From positions 1 to 64,000 of the forward strand of contig JADLBH010000010.1 in assembly GCA_020847855.1 (NCBI GenBank): a stretch of DNA of 64,000 nucleotides, read 5' to 3'. The translations under genes were made by a program, and so were the position numbers. Within the stretch, counting starts at the first letter, position 1. Each line of letters starts with the position of its first letter. Under the pieces are notes generated by a model that was not told where the DNA came from, searched no databases, and was given only the letters and a program-made list of their open reading frames with translations. Below are positions 27,166 through 35,945 of the stretch, one piece after another. The stretch is from Fimbriimonadaceae bacterium (GTDB taxonomy: Bacteria; Armatimonadota; Fimbriimonadia; Fimbriimonadales; Fimbriimonadaceae).

Positions 27166-29363
27166 ACGGGCTCCAGTCGCGCAAGGCTCTGCACGAGCTT
27201 CTTGACCCCCGTCGCGCCAGGGAAGGCGACGGTCACCTCGGCGTCGTTCTTGAGCGGGCCGCACGCGACCACGACCCCGATCCCAAACTTCGAGTGCTGC
27301 ACCCGCTGGCCAACGGTGAAGGGCGGGGCCCAGGCTCGCTTGACGGCAGGCGCGGGGGGCTCGATCACCGCGTAGTTGCCCGTGCGGTCGGAGCGCAACG
27401 TCCTCAAGGGCGCGACGACCTCCTTCTCGCCAAAGAGAGTCTCAACCGACCCGGGATCCAAGTCGTCCAAGAAGCGTGAGCGGGGGTTGAAGGAGGGCTG
27501 CCCGAAAAGTGCCCGCCTGTGGGCCCTCGCCAAGTGCAGTTCCTCGCGAGCCCGGGTCATTCCGACGTAACAAAGTCGCCGCTCCTCTTCGAGGCCCGAG
27601 TCCGTGCCGAGCGAGCGGGCGTGAGGAAAGACCCCTTCCTCCATTCCGACGATGAACACGACGGGGAACTCGAGGCCCTTGGAGGAGTGCAGGGTCATGA
27701 GCGAGACCTTTGATTCCGACTCTTGAAAGCCGTCAACGTCGCTCACAAGGGCGACGGACTCCAAGAACGCGCCCAAGGTCGGCTCCGGCGTGGAAGCGTC
27801 GAACTCGGTCGTAACGTTCACGAGCTCCTGGAGGTTCTCGAGGCGCCCTTGAGCCTCCTCGGTTCGCATGGCCCGCAAGGTCTCGATGTAACCCGTATGG
27901 TCGAACAGGTACTTCAAGACAGGGGTTACGGGCCCGGCTTGAGCGAGCACCCTGGCGGCCTCGACGCTGGCGGCCAGGGCGCCCAGGGCCGCAAGGGGCT
28001 TCTTGCCGAGCCGCCCGGCGGCTTCCTGCCCCCGCACCGCATCGAGCAGGGACACGCCGTCGGCGGCGGCAGCCTCGCTCAAGTATTGAAGGGAGGTCGC
28101 GCCGACGCCACGGGCCGGGACGTTCACGATTCGGCGGAACGCAGAATCGTCCAACGGGTTCAGGACGAGCCGGAGGTAGGCGACCATGTCCCGGATCTCC
28201 CGGCGCTCATAGAACCGCTGACCCCCGACCAGGACATGAGGGACCCGCATGACAAGAAACGCGTCTTCCAGCACCCGCGATTGAGCGTTGGCTCGGTATA
28301 GGACGGCAAAGTCCCCATAGCTTCGACGGCCCGCCCGCACCTCTCGGAGGATCGCGTCCACGACCGCCATCGCCTCGTCTTGGTCGGTACCCGCCATGCT
28401 GGAGGTGACAGCGACGCCGGCACCGTTCTCGGTCCAAAGCTCCTTCTCCATCCGAGCGGGGTTGCGGGCGATGACCGCGTTGGCTGCGTCCAGAATGCGT
28501 TGGGTGCTCCGGTAGTTCCTGGTGAGGCGAACGATTTTGGCATCGGAATAGTCGCTCCCGAACCTCCGCATGAGCGAGACGTCCGCACCACGCCAAGCAT
28601 AGATGCTCTGGTCGTCGTCCCCGACCACAGTCAGGTTGTTGTGGCGGCTCGAGAGGAGTTGAGTGAGACGATATTGGGCGAAGTTCACGTCCTGATACTC
28701 GTCCACCATCACATGGAGAAACCGCTCCTGGTACTTCTCCCGCACCGGAGCGGACTCTTCGAGGAGCCTCACGCACTGCCCGAGCAGGTCGTCGAAGTCG
28801 AGGGCTCCCGCCCGCCGGAGAGCCTCGGCATAGTGCTTGTAGACCCCCGAGACCGTCCTTTCGAAGAAACCGGACGCCTCGGCCTCGTAGCGACCAGGCC
28901 CCACGAGCCGCTCTTTCGCCCGCGAGATCTCGGAGAGGACGCCCCTGGGCTGGAAGGACTTGTCGTCAATCCCGAGACGGTTCAACCCGTCCTTGACGAG
29001 GTCGAGCTGCTCGCCGTCATCGTAGATCACGAAGTTGCGATCTATGCCGATCGCTTGCCCGTCAATCCGCAAGAGCTTGGCCGAGACCGAGTGAAACGTC
29101 CCCATCCACAGGTCGCGGGGTTGGATGCCCGTCGCAGCCTGGATCCGCTCGGTCATCTCCTTTGCCGCTTTGTTCGTGAAGGTGACGGCGAGGATGCGGT
29201 ACGGCGGGACGCCTTCGGAGATGAGCTTCGCGATGCGGCTCGTGATCACCCTGGTCTTGCCGGACCCCGCCCCCGCCACGATCATGAGCGGACCGCCTTC
29301 GTGCCGGACGGCCTCTGCCTGCTCGGGATTGAGCTGATCGAGGAGCGAGGGAGCACCGGACAT
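27162..29363 (-). CDS. pcrA: UvrD/PcrA-type superfamily 1 DNA helicase
   Basis: A 733-aa SF1A helicase: Walker A (IVAGAGSGKTRVI), motif Ia (AVTFTNKAAKEM), Walker B (VDEYQDVNFAQYRL), motif III (GDDDQSIYAWRGAD), motif IV (LTRNYRS) and motif VI (CYVGMTRAREEL). The C-terminus has a Tudor-like domain (VGQRVQHSKFGIGVVVACG) as in PcrA. It unwinds DNA 3' to 5' in repair and removes stalled RNA polymerase. It diverges from the gene at 29488. Confidence 0.93.
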   Translation of the reverse strand: MSGAPSLLDQLNPEQAEAVRHEGGPLMIVAGAGSGKTRVITSRIAKLISEGVPPYRILAVTFTNKAAKEMTERIQAATGIQPRDLWMGTFHSVSAKLLRIDGQAIGIDRNFVIYDDGEQLDLVKDGLNRLGIDDKSFQPRGVLSEISRAKERLVGPGRYEAEASGFFERTVSGVYKHYAEALRRAGALDFDDLLGQCVRLLEESAPVREKYQERFLHVMVDEYQDVNFAQYRLTQLLSSRHNNLTVVGDDDQSIYAWRGADVSLMRRFGSDYSDAKIVRLTRNYRSTQRILDAANAVIARNPARMEKELWTENGAGVAVTSSMAGTDQDEAMAVVDAILREVRAGRRSYGDFAVLYRANAQSRVLEDAFLVMRVPHVLVGGQRFYERREIRDMVAYLRLVLNPLDDSAFRRIVNVPARGVGATSLQYLSEAAAADGVSLLDAVRGQEAAGRLGKKPLAALGALAASVEAARVLAQAGPVTPVLKYLFDHTGYIETLRAMRTEEAQGRLENLQELVNVTTEFDASTPEPTLGAFLESVALVSDVDGFQESESKVSLMTLHSSKGLEFPVVFIVGMEEGVFPHARSLGTDSGLEEERRLCYVGMTRAREELHLARAHRRALFGQPSFNPRSRFLDDLDPGSVETLFGEKEVVAPLRTLRSDRTGNYAVIEPPAPAVKRAWAPPFTVGQRVQHSKFGIGVVVACGPLKNDAEVTVAFPGATGVKKLVQSLARLEPV

Positions 29364-29487
29364 CTTCCGACAATATATCCGTATGGGGGATGGGGTCGGT
29401 AGACCGACATTGTAACGTCACACTGTCCCGCTGCGTCACAACGTATACTAGTCGCTGGCTCACGGGCCGGTTTACTGGAGCAATCGA

Positions 29488-31056
29488 ATGCGAAGGATCC
29501 TTATAATCGCACTCGCCGCGTCCTTCGCGGCGACGACTTGGGCCCAAGCGGCCTTCACCATCCGACGCCCTGTGGACGGCTCGACGGTTCGAGAGTCGGT
29601 CGGTTTTCGCGTGCCAAAGAACAGCATGCCCGACAGCAGCTATCTCGGGGTGAAGGTCAATGGCAGGTTCGTGGAAGCCGTGATCCCAACCTTGGACGGA
29701 AACGACTTTGTCTATTGGTTGGACTCTCAGGCCCACAAGCTCGCCGACGGCCCGATGGCGGTCGAACTTTCTCTCTACCAGGACGTCAACGGCTCGCCCA
29801 AGCTCATGGGCCGCACCTCCGTGAACCTCACCCTGGACAATTCCACGAGCATTAAGGTGCCTGCGAGCGGCTATCGGCTTCGATACCGGTACAACGCCGG
29901 CACCGAGCATGTGTACAAGTACATGATCAGCCAGGAAGTCCAGACCGTCAGCCAGGCCCAGGCGCGGCTCGGAGGCCGAGGCGTGACCACGAAGGCGGAG
30001 GAGCAGGACGTTCGCGTCCTCCACGCCATTGACAATGCCTACTCGGTGAGCGGTCAACGACAAGGGCTCCTCAGGATGCAGATCATCCCGGACAAGGGCA
30101 AGGGCTTCGCGACGATCATTCCGCCAGGCAGCTCCTCCTCGAAGCAGATCGGGCCCGAGGAAATGGATCCGATCTACATGCGGCTGGACGACGTGGGCCG
30201 AGAGGTCTTCACTGCACTGCCCCTCTACTTCGGGCTCGAAGGCACGAACGGTTCCCCGCCCAAGGTGGCTTACTTCCCGGTCGTCCCCATGTACGTGCTC
30301 CCGACTGGCGCGGTGAAGCCGGGCCAGATCTGGCAGTCCTCGCAGATGATGTCGAACCTTGAGACGGACGACCTTGTCGAAATGCTGGAGAAGGACAAGC
30401 ACATGCGGGCCCTTCCGGCACGAGGACAGTTCGAAGGCGTGACTTGGTACAAGAACTTCCCGTGCGCCAAGCTGACTTCGACGGTCGCGCTCGGCAAGGA
30501 CGTTCTGGCGAACGTCCGCGACCTGAACCAGGTCGAAGGCGAGGCCCAGCGGGTGGAGCTCAAAGAGGCCCTCTGGCTCGCGCTCGATCGCGGGATCATC
30601 ATCCGGCGCGAGATCGCGATCATCCAAGAGTCCTTGATTGACCAGGCCCCGGCCCAAACCCAAAGCGGCGGCGGCTCCGGCGGCCCCACCGCGGCAGGCA
30701 CCTCGGGCGGCCCCACCGCAGCCGGTGCGGCAGGCGGTGGAGGCTCGGCGGGGTCGGCGAACTCGATCACCGATGTACCGCCCCCGTTCGGCCCTGGCGA
30801 CTTCGAGTTCCGACCCGGGTTCGGGGCGGACGGCCAGTTCTCCTTCTTCCAGCAGACTCGTGGAGGTCGTGGCGGACGGGGCGGCGGCGGCATGATGGGC
30901 CCAGGCGGCGGTGGTGACGAACTCACCCCGAACCAAGGCGGACAGGCAGGCGGCGCAGGCCAGGGTGGCGGCTTCGGCCAGCGTGCTGGCGGCGGCGGTG
31001 GCACCAAGGTCGTGGTTCGCGTCAGCATGCGCGTCAACGTTGAGCTCGAGAAGTAG
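29488..31056 (+). CDS. Secreted protein with a Gly-rich C-terminal region, function unknown
   Basis: A 522-aa protein with a signal peptide (RRILIIALAASFAATTWAQA) and a GGAG ribosome-binding site seven bases upstream. Residues about 22-115 look like an Ig-like beta domain (RRPVDGSTVRESVGFRVP). The middle (120-390) is a mixed domain with VRLRYRYNAGTEHVYKY-like strands. Residues about 392-510 are rich in Gly, Ala, Pro and Gln with short repeats (SGGPTAAG twice, GGRGGRGGGG). The last 15 residues are again ordered (TKVVVRVSMRVNVELEK). It lies 8 bp before tatC. Function is unknown. Confidence 0.75.
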   Translation: MRRILIIALAASFAATTWAQAAFTIRRPVDGSTVRESVGFRVPKNSMPDSSYLGVKVNGRFVEAVIPTLDGNDFVYWLDSQAHKLADGPMAVELSLYQDVNGSPKLMGRTSVNLTLDNSTSIKVPASGYRLRYRYNAGTEHVYKYMISQEVQTVSQAQARLGGRGVTTKAEEQDVRVLHAIDNAYSVSGQRQGLLRMQIIPDKGKGFATIIPPGSSSSKQIGPEEMDPIYMRLDDVGREVFTALPLYFGLEGTNGSPPKVAYFPVVPMYVLPTGAVKPGQIWQSSQMMSNLETDDLVEMLEKDKHMRALPARGQFEGVTWYKNFPCAKLTSTVALGKDVLANVRDLNQVEGEAQRVELKEALWLALDRGIIIRREIAIIQESLIDQAPAQTQSGGGSGGPTAAGTSGGPTAAGAAGGGGSAGSANSITDVPPPFGPGDFEFRPGFGADGQFSFFQQTRGGRGGRGGGGMMGPGGGGDELTPNQGGQAGGAGQGGGFGQRAGGGGGTKVVVRVSMRVNVELEK

Positions 31057-31064
31057 GTAGCTCC

Positions 31065-31874
31065 ATGGCCCTAGTCAAACCGGGGCCCAAGCGGAACTCG
31101 TCCGGGGAGAACCCGGACGAGTTCCGCGCCACTTTGGGGGAGCACCTAGAAGAGCTTCGTGGCCGCGTGCTCCGCGCACTCGGTGCCCTGGTGCTCACTT
31201 GCGTCGTCGGGTGGTTTCTCGCCATGCCGGTGTACGCCGCGCTCTCCGAAGTCGTCCGAGCCAACGTGCCCAAGGGCGTCAACTTCCAAGAGCCCTTCAC
31301 GAGCATTACGCAGCCGTTCATGCTGCAGCTCAAACTCGCGTTCTACATCGGGCTGACCGTCTCGTTCCCCTATCTTGTGTGGGAGCTCTGGGGCTTCATC
31401 GCGCCAGGCCTGAAAAGAAGCGAGAAGCGACCCATCAAGATCCTTGCACCCATCAGCGTGCTCCTCTTCTTGATCGGTTGTGGCGTGGGTTGGATCACGC
31501 TCCCCGCGGCGTTCCAATGGTTCGCTGGGTTCTTCGCTAGCTTCCCGAACACGTCCCTCTACCAGGAACCGGGAACCATGGTCTTCCTCATCGTGAAGCT
31601 CGTGCTCGCGTTTGGGATCGGGTTCCAACTCCCTGTGGTCACCTTCTTCCTTACAAAGGTCGGAATCATCAGTCCCGCGATGCTCGCGCAATATTGGCGC
31701 CAGGCAGTGGTCGCGGTCTTCGCCCTCTCGGCAATCCTGACCCCCTCGGGCGACCCGTTCACGATGATGGCCATGGCGATCCCGCTCACGCTGCTCTTCT
31801 TTGCCTCGATCATGGCGGTCAAGCTCACGGGCAAGCGCGGCGGGCGAGATCCCGTGCTCGACGACCTGGACTGA
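31065..31874 (+). CDS. tatC: Sec-independent protein translocase TatC
   Basis: A 269-aa six-helix TatC: N-terminal LGEHLEELRGRVLRAL, the periplasmic EPFTSITQPFMLQLKLAFYIGL, then SFPYLVWELWGFIAPGLKRSEKR. It is the receptor for twin-arginine signals, here possibly used by ActB, whose N-terminus is twin-arginine-like. TatA/TatB are not in the window. It lies between the Gly-rich protein and a helicase with small gaps. Confidence 0.93.
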   Translation: MALVKPGPKRNSSGENPDEFRATLGEHLEELRGRVLRALGALVLTCVVGWFLAMPVYAALSEVVRANVPKGVNFQEPFTSITQPFMLQLKLAFYIGLTVSFPYLVWELWGFIAPGLKRSEKRPIKILAPISVLLFLIGCGVGWITLPAAFQWFAGFFASFPNTSLYQEPGTMVFLIVKLVLAFGIGFQLPVVTFFLTKVGIISPAMLAQYWRQAVVAVFALSAILTPSGDPFTMMAMAIPLTLLFFASIMAVKLTGKRGGRDPVLDDLD

Positions 31875-31876
31875 GC

Positions 31877-34078
31877 GTGGACGCGCTCTCGGTCGTCTTG
31901 GACTCGCTGGACGGCCTTCGACACCGTTCGCTCGCACTCCCAGGTCATGGCGCCACGCTGTGTCCATTGCCCGACCACCTGCACCCGGGGACCCTTGACC
32001 GGCTCCGCTCTGCGGGGTTGGGCTCCCTCTATTCGCACCAGGCCACTGCGGTGGAGTTGCACGCCAAGGGGAAGAACGTCGTGGTCGCGACGGGCACCGG
32101 CAGCGGCAAGTCGCTTTGTTACCTGATCCCCATCCTGGAGAACCTGCGCCGCGAGCCGGCGGCGCGAGCGATGATCGTCTATCCCACCAAGGCGCTCGCC
32201 CAAGACCAAGCTCAGAAGATCGAGATCCTTTTCTCTGGGGACTTTCGCTGCGCCGTTTATGACGGAGACACCCCCAAAGGTCACCGGGCAGCGGCTCGGA
32301 AATCGGCGCAGGTCATCCTCACGAACCCGGACATGCTCCACGTCGGGATCCTCCCTTACCCCGAGGTGTGGCTCCCCTTCTGGCGGGCGGTGAAAGTGGT
32401 CGCCCTGGACGAGGCCCACGCCTATCGAGGGATCTTCGGGGCGCACGTAGGGCTCGTCGTGAGGCGGTTGCGCCGAATGTGCGAGTGGTCCCGATCCGAG
32501 CCCCGCTTCATCCTGACGAGCGGCACGCTCGCGGAGCCGCTCGTGACCGCCACCGATCTCACTGGGCTGACGTTCGACGCCGTCGTGCAGGACGGTGGGC
32601 CCCAGGGGGACCAGACGCTCATCACCGTACCGAACGAACTGGACGGCCCGAGCCCGAACGCCCTGAGCGCGCGCTTGCTGGCCCGGCTGTGCTCCCAAAG
32701 CGTCAGAACCCTCGCGTTCGGCCGGTCGAGACCGTCGGTGGAGCTGATGGCTCGTTCGGCGAGGAAAGCGCTGAAGGACGCTCGCCTCGATCCTAACAAG
32801 ATCGAGGCATACCGTGCGGGCTACACCCCGAAGGAACGGCGCGAGATCGAGAGGCTGCTCTTTGAAGGCGACCTGACGGGCATGGTAGCTACAAGCGCGA
32901 TGGAACTTGGGATTGATGTAGGCGAGCTCGAGTGTGTGATCGTGAACGGCTACCCCGGCGCGGTGTCACGCTTCTGGCAGCAAGCGGGGCGGGCGGGCCG
33001 GGCGGGCAAGGACTCGACCGTTGTCCTGATCGCCCACGCCGACGCTCTGGAAAACCTGCTGGCCGAGGAGCCCGAGCGCCTCGTCGCGAGCGCATACGAG
33101 CATGGTTCGTTGAAGCTGGACAACCCCTACGTCGCCCTGGCCCAGCTTCGCTGCGCTGCGTACGAGCGTCCCGTGAGCGCGTCAGAGCTCGATACTTTGG
33201 GCCCCGCCGCGGCGGAGATGGCAGGCTCGCTCGTCGAGTCGGGGCAAGCCTCCATGGCCCATGGGATGCTCGTCGTGCCAGACCATCTCTCGCCCGCCAG
33301 GAACGTCGGTCTCCGGGCGGCCTCCTCAGAGTCAGTATCGCTCAGCCTCGGCGGAACCGTGCTGGGGGAGATGGAGCGATGGAGGGCGATGCAGGAGGTG
33401 CATCCGGGCGCCGTCTATCTACATCGGGCACAACCGTATCTCGTGCGCGACCTTGACCTGGCGCACGGCACGGCCCACATCGAACCGACGGACGCACCCT
33501 ACTTCACCAGGCCCACGGTGCAGACCCTCGTGATTCCTACGGTCGAGATCGAGGAGGCAGGACGTTGGAGGCTGATGGGAGTGCAGGTCACGACCTCGGT
33601 GTTAGGTTACAGGCGGCTCAGCCTCGAGGGTGCGGAACTGATCTCCGAAGAACCGCTCCAATTGCCCGCCTGCGAACTGGACACTTTGGGTGCAAGGCTC
33701 GATCTCGGACAATTGGGACCATCCGCGGGACCCGAGGCTGTTCACGCGGTCGAGCACTGCCTAGCCGCCGTCACACCCCTCATCGCGGGGTGCGACCGCA
33801 ACGATGTCTCCACGTCTTGGGCCGTCGCCGCGCCCGACACGTTGGAGCCAGTGGTCTACGTCGTGGACAAGCTTCCGGGCGGCACCGGGATCGCCGAGGA
33901 GGCGTTTGGCCGAAGGAATGCGCTCCTCCAAGCTGCACTCGCGCTCCTGGAAGCCTGCCCTTGTGCGGAGGGTTGCCCGAAGTGCCTGCTCTTGCCGAAC
34001 TGCGAATCTGGCAACGTCCTTCTCGACAAGCCCGGCGCGACAACCCTTCTTAGGCTCCTCCGAGGGACGATTTCATGA
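31877..34078 (+). CDS. MrfA/YprA-Hrq1-type superfamily 2 helicase with DUF1998 Zn-binding C-terminus
   Basis: A 733-aa helicase from GTG 31877 (3 bp after tatC). Motifs: Q-motif region GLGSLYSHQATAVELH, Walker A VVATGTGSGKSL, DEAH box LDEAHAYRG, motif III ILTSGTLAEP, and motif VI FWQQAGRAGRAGKDS. The C-terminal DUF1998 region has four Cys (CPCAEGCPKCLLLPNC) that bind zinc. MrfA of Bacillus subtilis repairs mitomycin-induced crosslinks; the same role is plausible. The open frame extends upstream, but earlier starts lie inside tatC. Confidence 0.88.
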   Translation: MDALSVVLDSLDGLRHRSLALPGHGATLCPLPDHLHPGTLDRLRSAGLGSLYSHQATAVELHAKGKNVVVATGTGSGKSLCYLIPILENLRREPAARAMIVYPTKALAQDQAQKIEILFSGDFRCAVYDGDTPKGHRAAARKSAQVILTNPDMLHVGILPYPEVWLPFWRAVKVVALDEAHAYRGIFGAHVGLVVRRLRRMCEWSRSEPRFILTSGTLAEPLVTATDLTGLTFDAVVQDGGPQGDQTLITVPNELDGPSPNALSARLLARLCSQSVRTLAFGRSRPSVELMARSARKALKDARLDPNKIEAYRAGYTPKERREIERLLFEGDLTGMVATSAMELGIDVGELECVIVNGYPGAVSRFWQQAGRAGRAGKDSTVVLIAHADALENLLAEEPERLVASAYEHGSLKLDNPYVALAQLRCAAYERPVSASELDTLGPAAAEMAGSLVESGQASMAHGMLVVPDHLSPARNVGLRAASSESVSLSLGGTVLGEMERWRAMQEVHPGAVYLHRAQPYLVRDLDLAHGTAHIEPTDAPYFTRPTVQTLVIPTVEIEEAGRWRLMGVQVTTSVLGYRRLSLEGAELISEEPLQLPACELDTLGARLDLGQLGPSAGPEAVHAVEHCLAAVTPLIAGCDRNDVSTSWAVAAPDTLEPVVYVVDKLPGGTGIAEEAFGRRNALLQAALALLEACPCAEGCPKCLLLPNCESGNVLLDKPGATTLLRLLRGTIS

Positions 34079-34895
34079 ATCCCGTCGCCTTGGCGAAGGC
34101 ATCCTTAGCGTCCTCGCTGTTGTAGGCCGTGGAACTCGGGTTGCTGAAAGCATGGTCTGCGTCATAGGCCTCGACCCGAAGCGACTTGCCCGCCTTCTCC
34201 ATCGCAGAACGGAACCCGTCCACCATGGCCTTGTTGATCCACTTGTCCTGGGTGGGCCAGACCATGAGCACCGGGGCTTTGAGCTTGGCGAGCTCGGCTG
34301 GGTCGGTCTCCGGTTGACCGTAGAAGATCACGCACGCCTTGACCGAATCGCCCCCAAGGATCGCGGCCCGGTGCGACCAGCCACCGCCAAAGCAGAAGCC
34401 CACGGTCGCGAGCTTGGCACCGCTTGCGAGCTTGCCGTTCTCCAAGGCGGAGATCGCACCTTGGAGCACCTTGGTCGCCCTGGCAGTGTCCACGGCCCTC
34501 ATGTACTCGCCTGCCTGCGCGGCATCGGTCGCGACCTTTCCTTCATAGAGGTCCACAGCCAGTGCTGCACCTCCGACGGCGGCTGCGTACTCGTCCGCGA
34601 CTTTGCGAACGTAGTCGTTGAGGCCCCACCACTCGTGGATCACGATCACGACCTTGTCCGGGTCTTCCTCAGTCGCGACCCAATAGCCCTTGCCTCCCTT
34701 GGGGTCCCCGTTCACTTCGAACTGGACGTCCTCACCCTTGAGCCCGGTCACCGGTTCGTTGCTCAGCGTGTGGGCCGCGTGGAAGTCGGCATCGTTGGAG
34801 TGCGCGGTCAGCGCGTCCTTGCCTGGGCCGCAGCCGCACGAGGCCAGGCCCAGGGTGAGAACGAGAGCAAAAGTCAGGTGGGTCGCGAGATCCAT
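34050..34895 (-). CDS. Dienelactone hydrolase-family lipoprotein
   Basis: A 281-aa alpha/beta hydrolase. The N-terminus (LTFALVLTLGLASCGCG) is a lipoprotein signal. The DLH catalytic triad is visible: nucleophile Cys in GFCFGGGW, Asp in PTQDKWIN and His in YDADHAFSNP. Family enzymes hydrolyse dienelactones or other esters, and the true substrate is often unknown. It converges with the helicase (29-bp overlap) and diverges from aroF with only 21 bp between the starts, so at least one promoter must lie in coding sequence. Confidence 0.85.
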   Translation of the reverse strand: MDLATHLTFALVLTLGLASCGCGPGKDALTAHSNDADFHAAHTLSNEPVTGLKGEDVQFEVNGDPKGGKGYWVATEEDPDKVVIVIHEWWGLNDYVRKVADEYAAAVGGAALAVDLYEGKVATDAAQAGEYMRAVDTARATKVLQGAISALENGKLASGAKLATVGFCFGGGWSHRAAILGGDSVKACVIFYGQPETDPAELAKLKAPVLMVWPTQDKWINKAMVDGFRSAMEKAGKSLRVEAYDADHAFSNPSSTAYNSEDAKDAFAKATGFMKSSLGGA

Positions 34896-34916
34896 ATCGG
34901 TATTCTACGTGCTCCG

Positions 34917-35945
34917 ATGATCGTTGTCATGCAGCTCGGTGCCACGCAAGCGCAGATTGATGCCGTGTGCAAGGTCATCCGCGACCATGGGCACGAGCCT
35001 CTCGTCCTGCCAGGCGAGGATCGTCTGGCCGTGGGGGTGCCGGACTCGCTGGGCACCGACGAGCGTTCCTCGATCGAGGGGCAAATCGCTCGGCTCGAGG
35101 GCGTGAGTAAGGTCACTCAGACTTCGAGTCCATATAAGTTAGCCAGTCGAGAGTTCCACAGAATCGGCACGAAAGTCACGGTCGGCCCGGCCACGTTCGG
35201 TGGGGAAAAGTTCGTCGTTATCGCGGGTCCCTGCTCGGTCGAGTCCTACGACCAGTTCCGAACCTCGGCCGAGATCGTGAAGCAGAACGGTGCCAAGGTG
35301 CTCCGTGGCGGCGCCTTCAAGCCTCGAACTTCCCCTTATTCGTTCCAAGGGCTCCAGTTGGAGGGGTTGAAGATTATCCAACAAGTGGGTGGAGAGACCG
35401 GGTTGACCACGATCAGCGAGGTCATGGCCGCGGACATGGTGGAAACCGTCGCCGAGCACGTGGACATCCTGCAGATCGGGGCCCGCAGCATGCAGAACTT
35501 TCCCTTGCTCATCCAGGCTGGGCAGAGCCGAAAGCCGGTGTTCCTCAAGCGCGGTCCCAGCGCGACGATTGACGAGTTCCTCCTTGCGGCCGAATATCTG
35601 CTGAACCAAGGGAACGACCAAGTGATCCTGTGCGAGCGCGGAATCATGCCGCTCGACCGCGCCTATACGCGCAACACCCTCGATCTTGCCGCCGTGCCTG
35701 TGCTCAAGGAGCACACCCATCTCCCCGTGGTCGTGGATCCCTCGCACGGCACCGGAGTGGCGCGCTATGTCGAGCCGATGGCGAAGGCAGCTTTGGTGGC
35801 CGGTGCCGACGGCATCATGGTGGAGACCCATCCCGAGCCCCTCACTGCGCTCAGTGACGCTGGTCAAGCCCTCGACCCGGCTCAGTTCGGCGGTCTGATG
35901 GACGCCTTGCGGGCCCTGGCCCCTGCGTGTGGCACGTCCCTCTAG
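34917..35945 (+). CDS. aroF: 3-deoxy-7-phosphoheptulonate synthase (DAHP synthase, type I-beta)
   Basis: A 342-aa enzyme with an N-terminal ferredoxin-like regulatory domain (about residues 1-70) and a TIM barrel. Conserved pieces are AGPCSVES, LRGGAFKPRTSPYSFQG, DILQIGARSMQN, FLKRGPSATIDEF and VVVDPSHGTGV. It condenses PEP and erythrose-4-phosphate in the shikimate pathway, the source of chorismate for MqnA. The N-terminal domain suggests feedback control by aromatic amino acids as in Thermotoga. The ATG at 34917 is chosen since the frame upstream lies in the divergent gene. Confidence 0.93.
   Translation: MIVVMQLGATQAQIDAVCKVIRDHGHEPLVLPGEDRLAVGVPDSLGTDERSSIEGQIARLEGVSKVTQTSSPYKLASREFHRIGTKVTVGPATFGGEKFVVIAGPCSVESYDQFRTSAEIVKQNGAKVLRGGAFKPRTSPYSFQGLQLEGLKIIQQVGGETGLTTISEVMAADMVETVAEHVDILQIGARSMQNFPLLIQAGQSRKPVFLKRGPSATIDEFLLAAEYLLNQGNDQVILCERGIMPLDRAYTRNTLDLAAVPVLKEHTHLPVVVDPSHGTGVARYVEPMAKAALVAGADGIMVETHPEPLTALSDAGQALDPAQFGGLMDALRALAPACGTSL

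Noticed and set aside
29444-29449. TATACT as -10 of the gene at 29488
   Set aside because: No acceptable -35 at 16-18 bp upstream.
29062-30936. 624-aa minus-strand frame
   Set aside because: Antisense to the Gly-rich gene and pcrA; composition is that of a shadow ORF.
33804-35945. 713-aa frame ending as DAHP synthase
   Set aside because: The first 371 codons are antisense to the DLH gene and inside the helicase; the enzyme starts at 34917.
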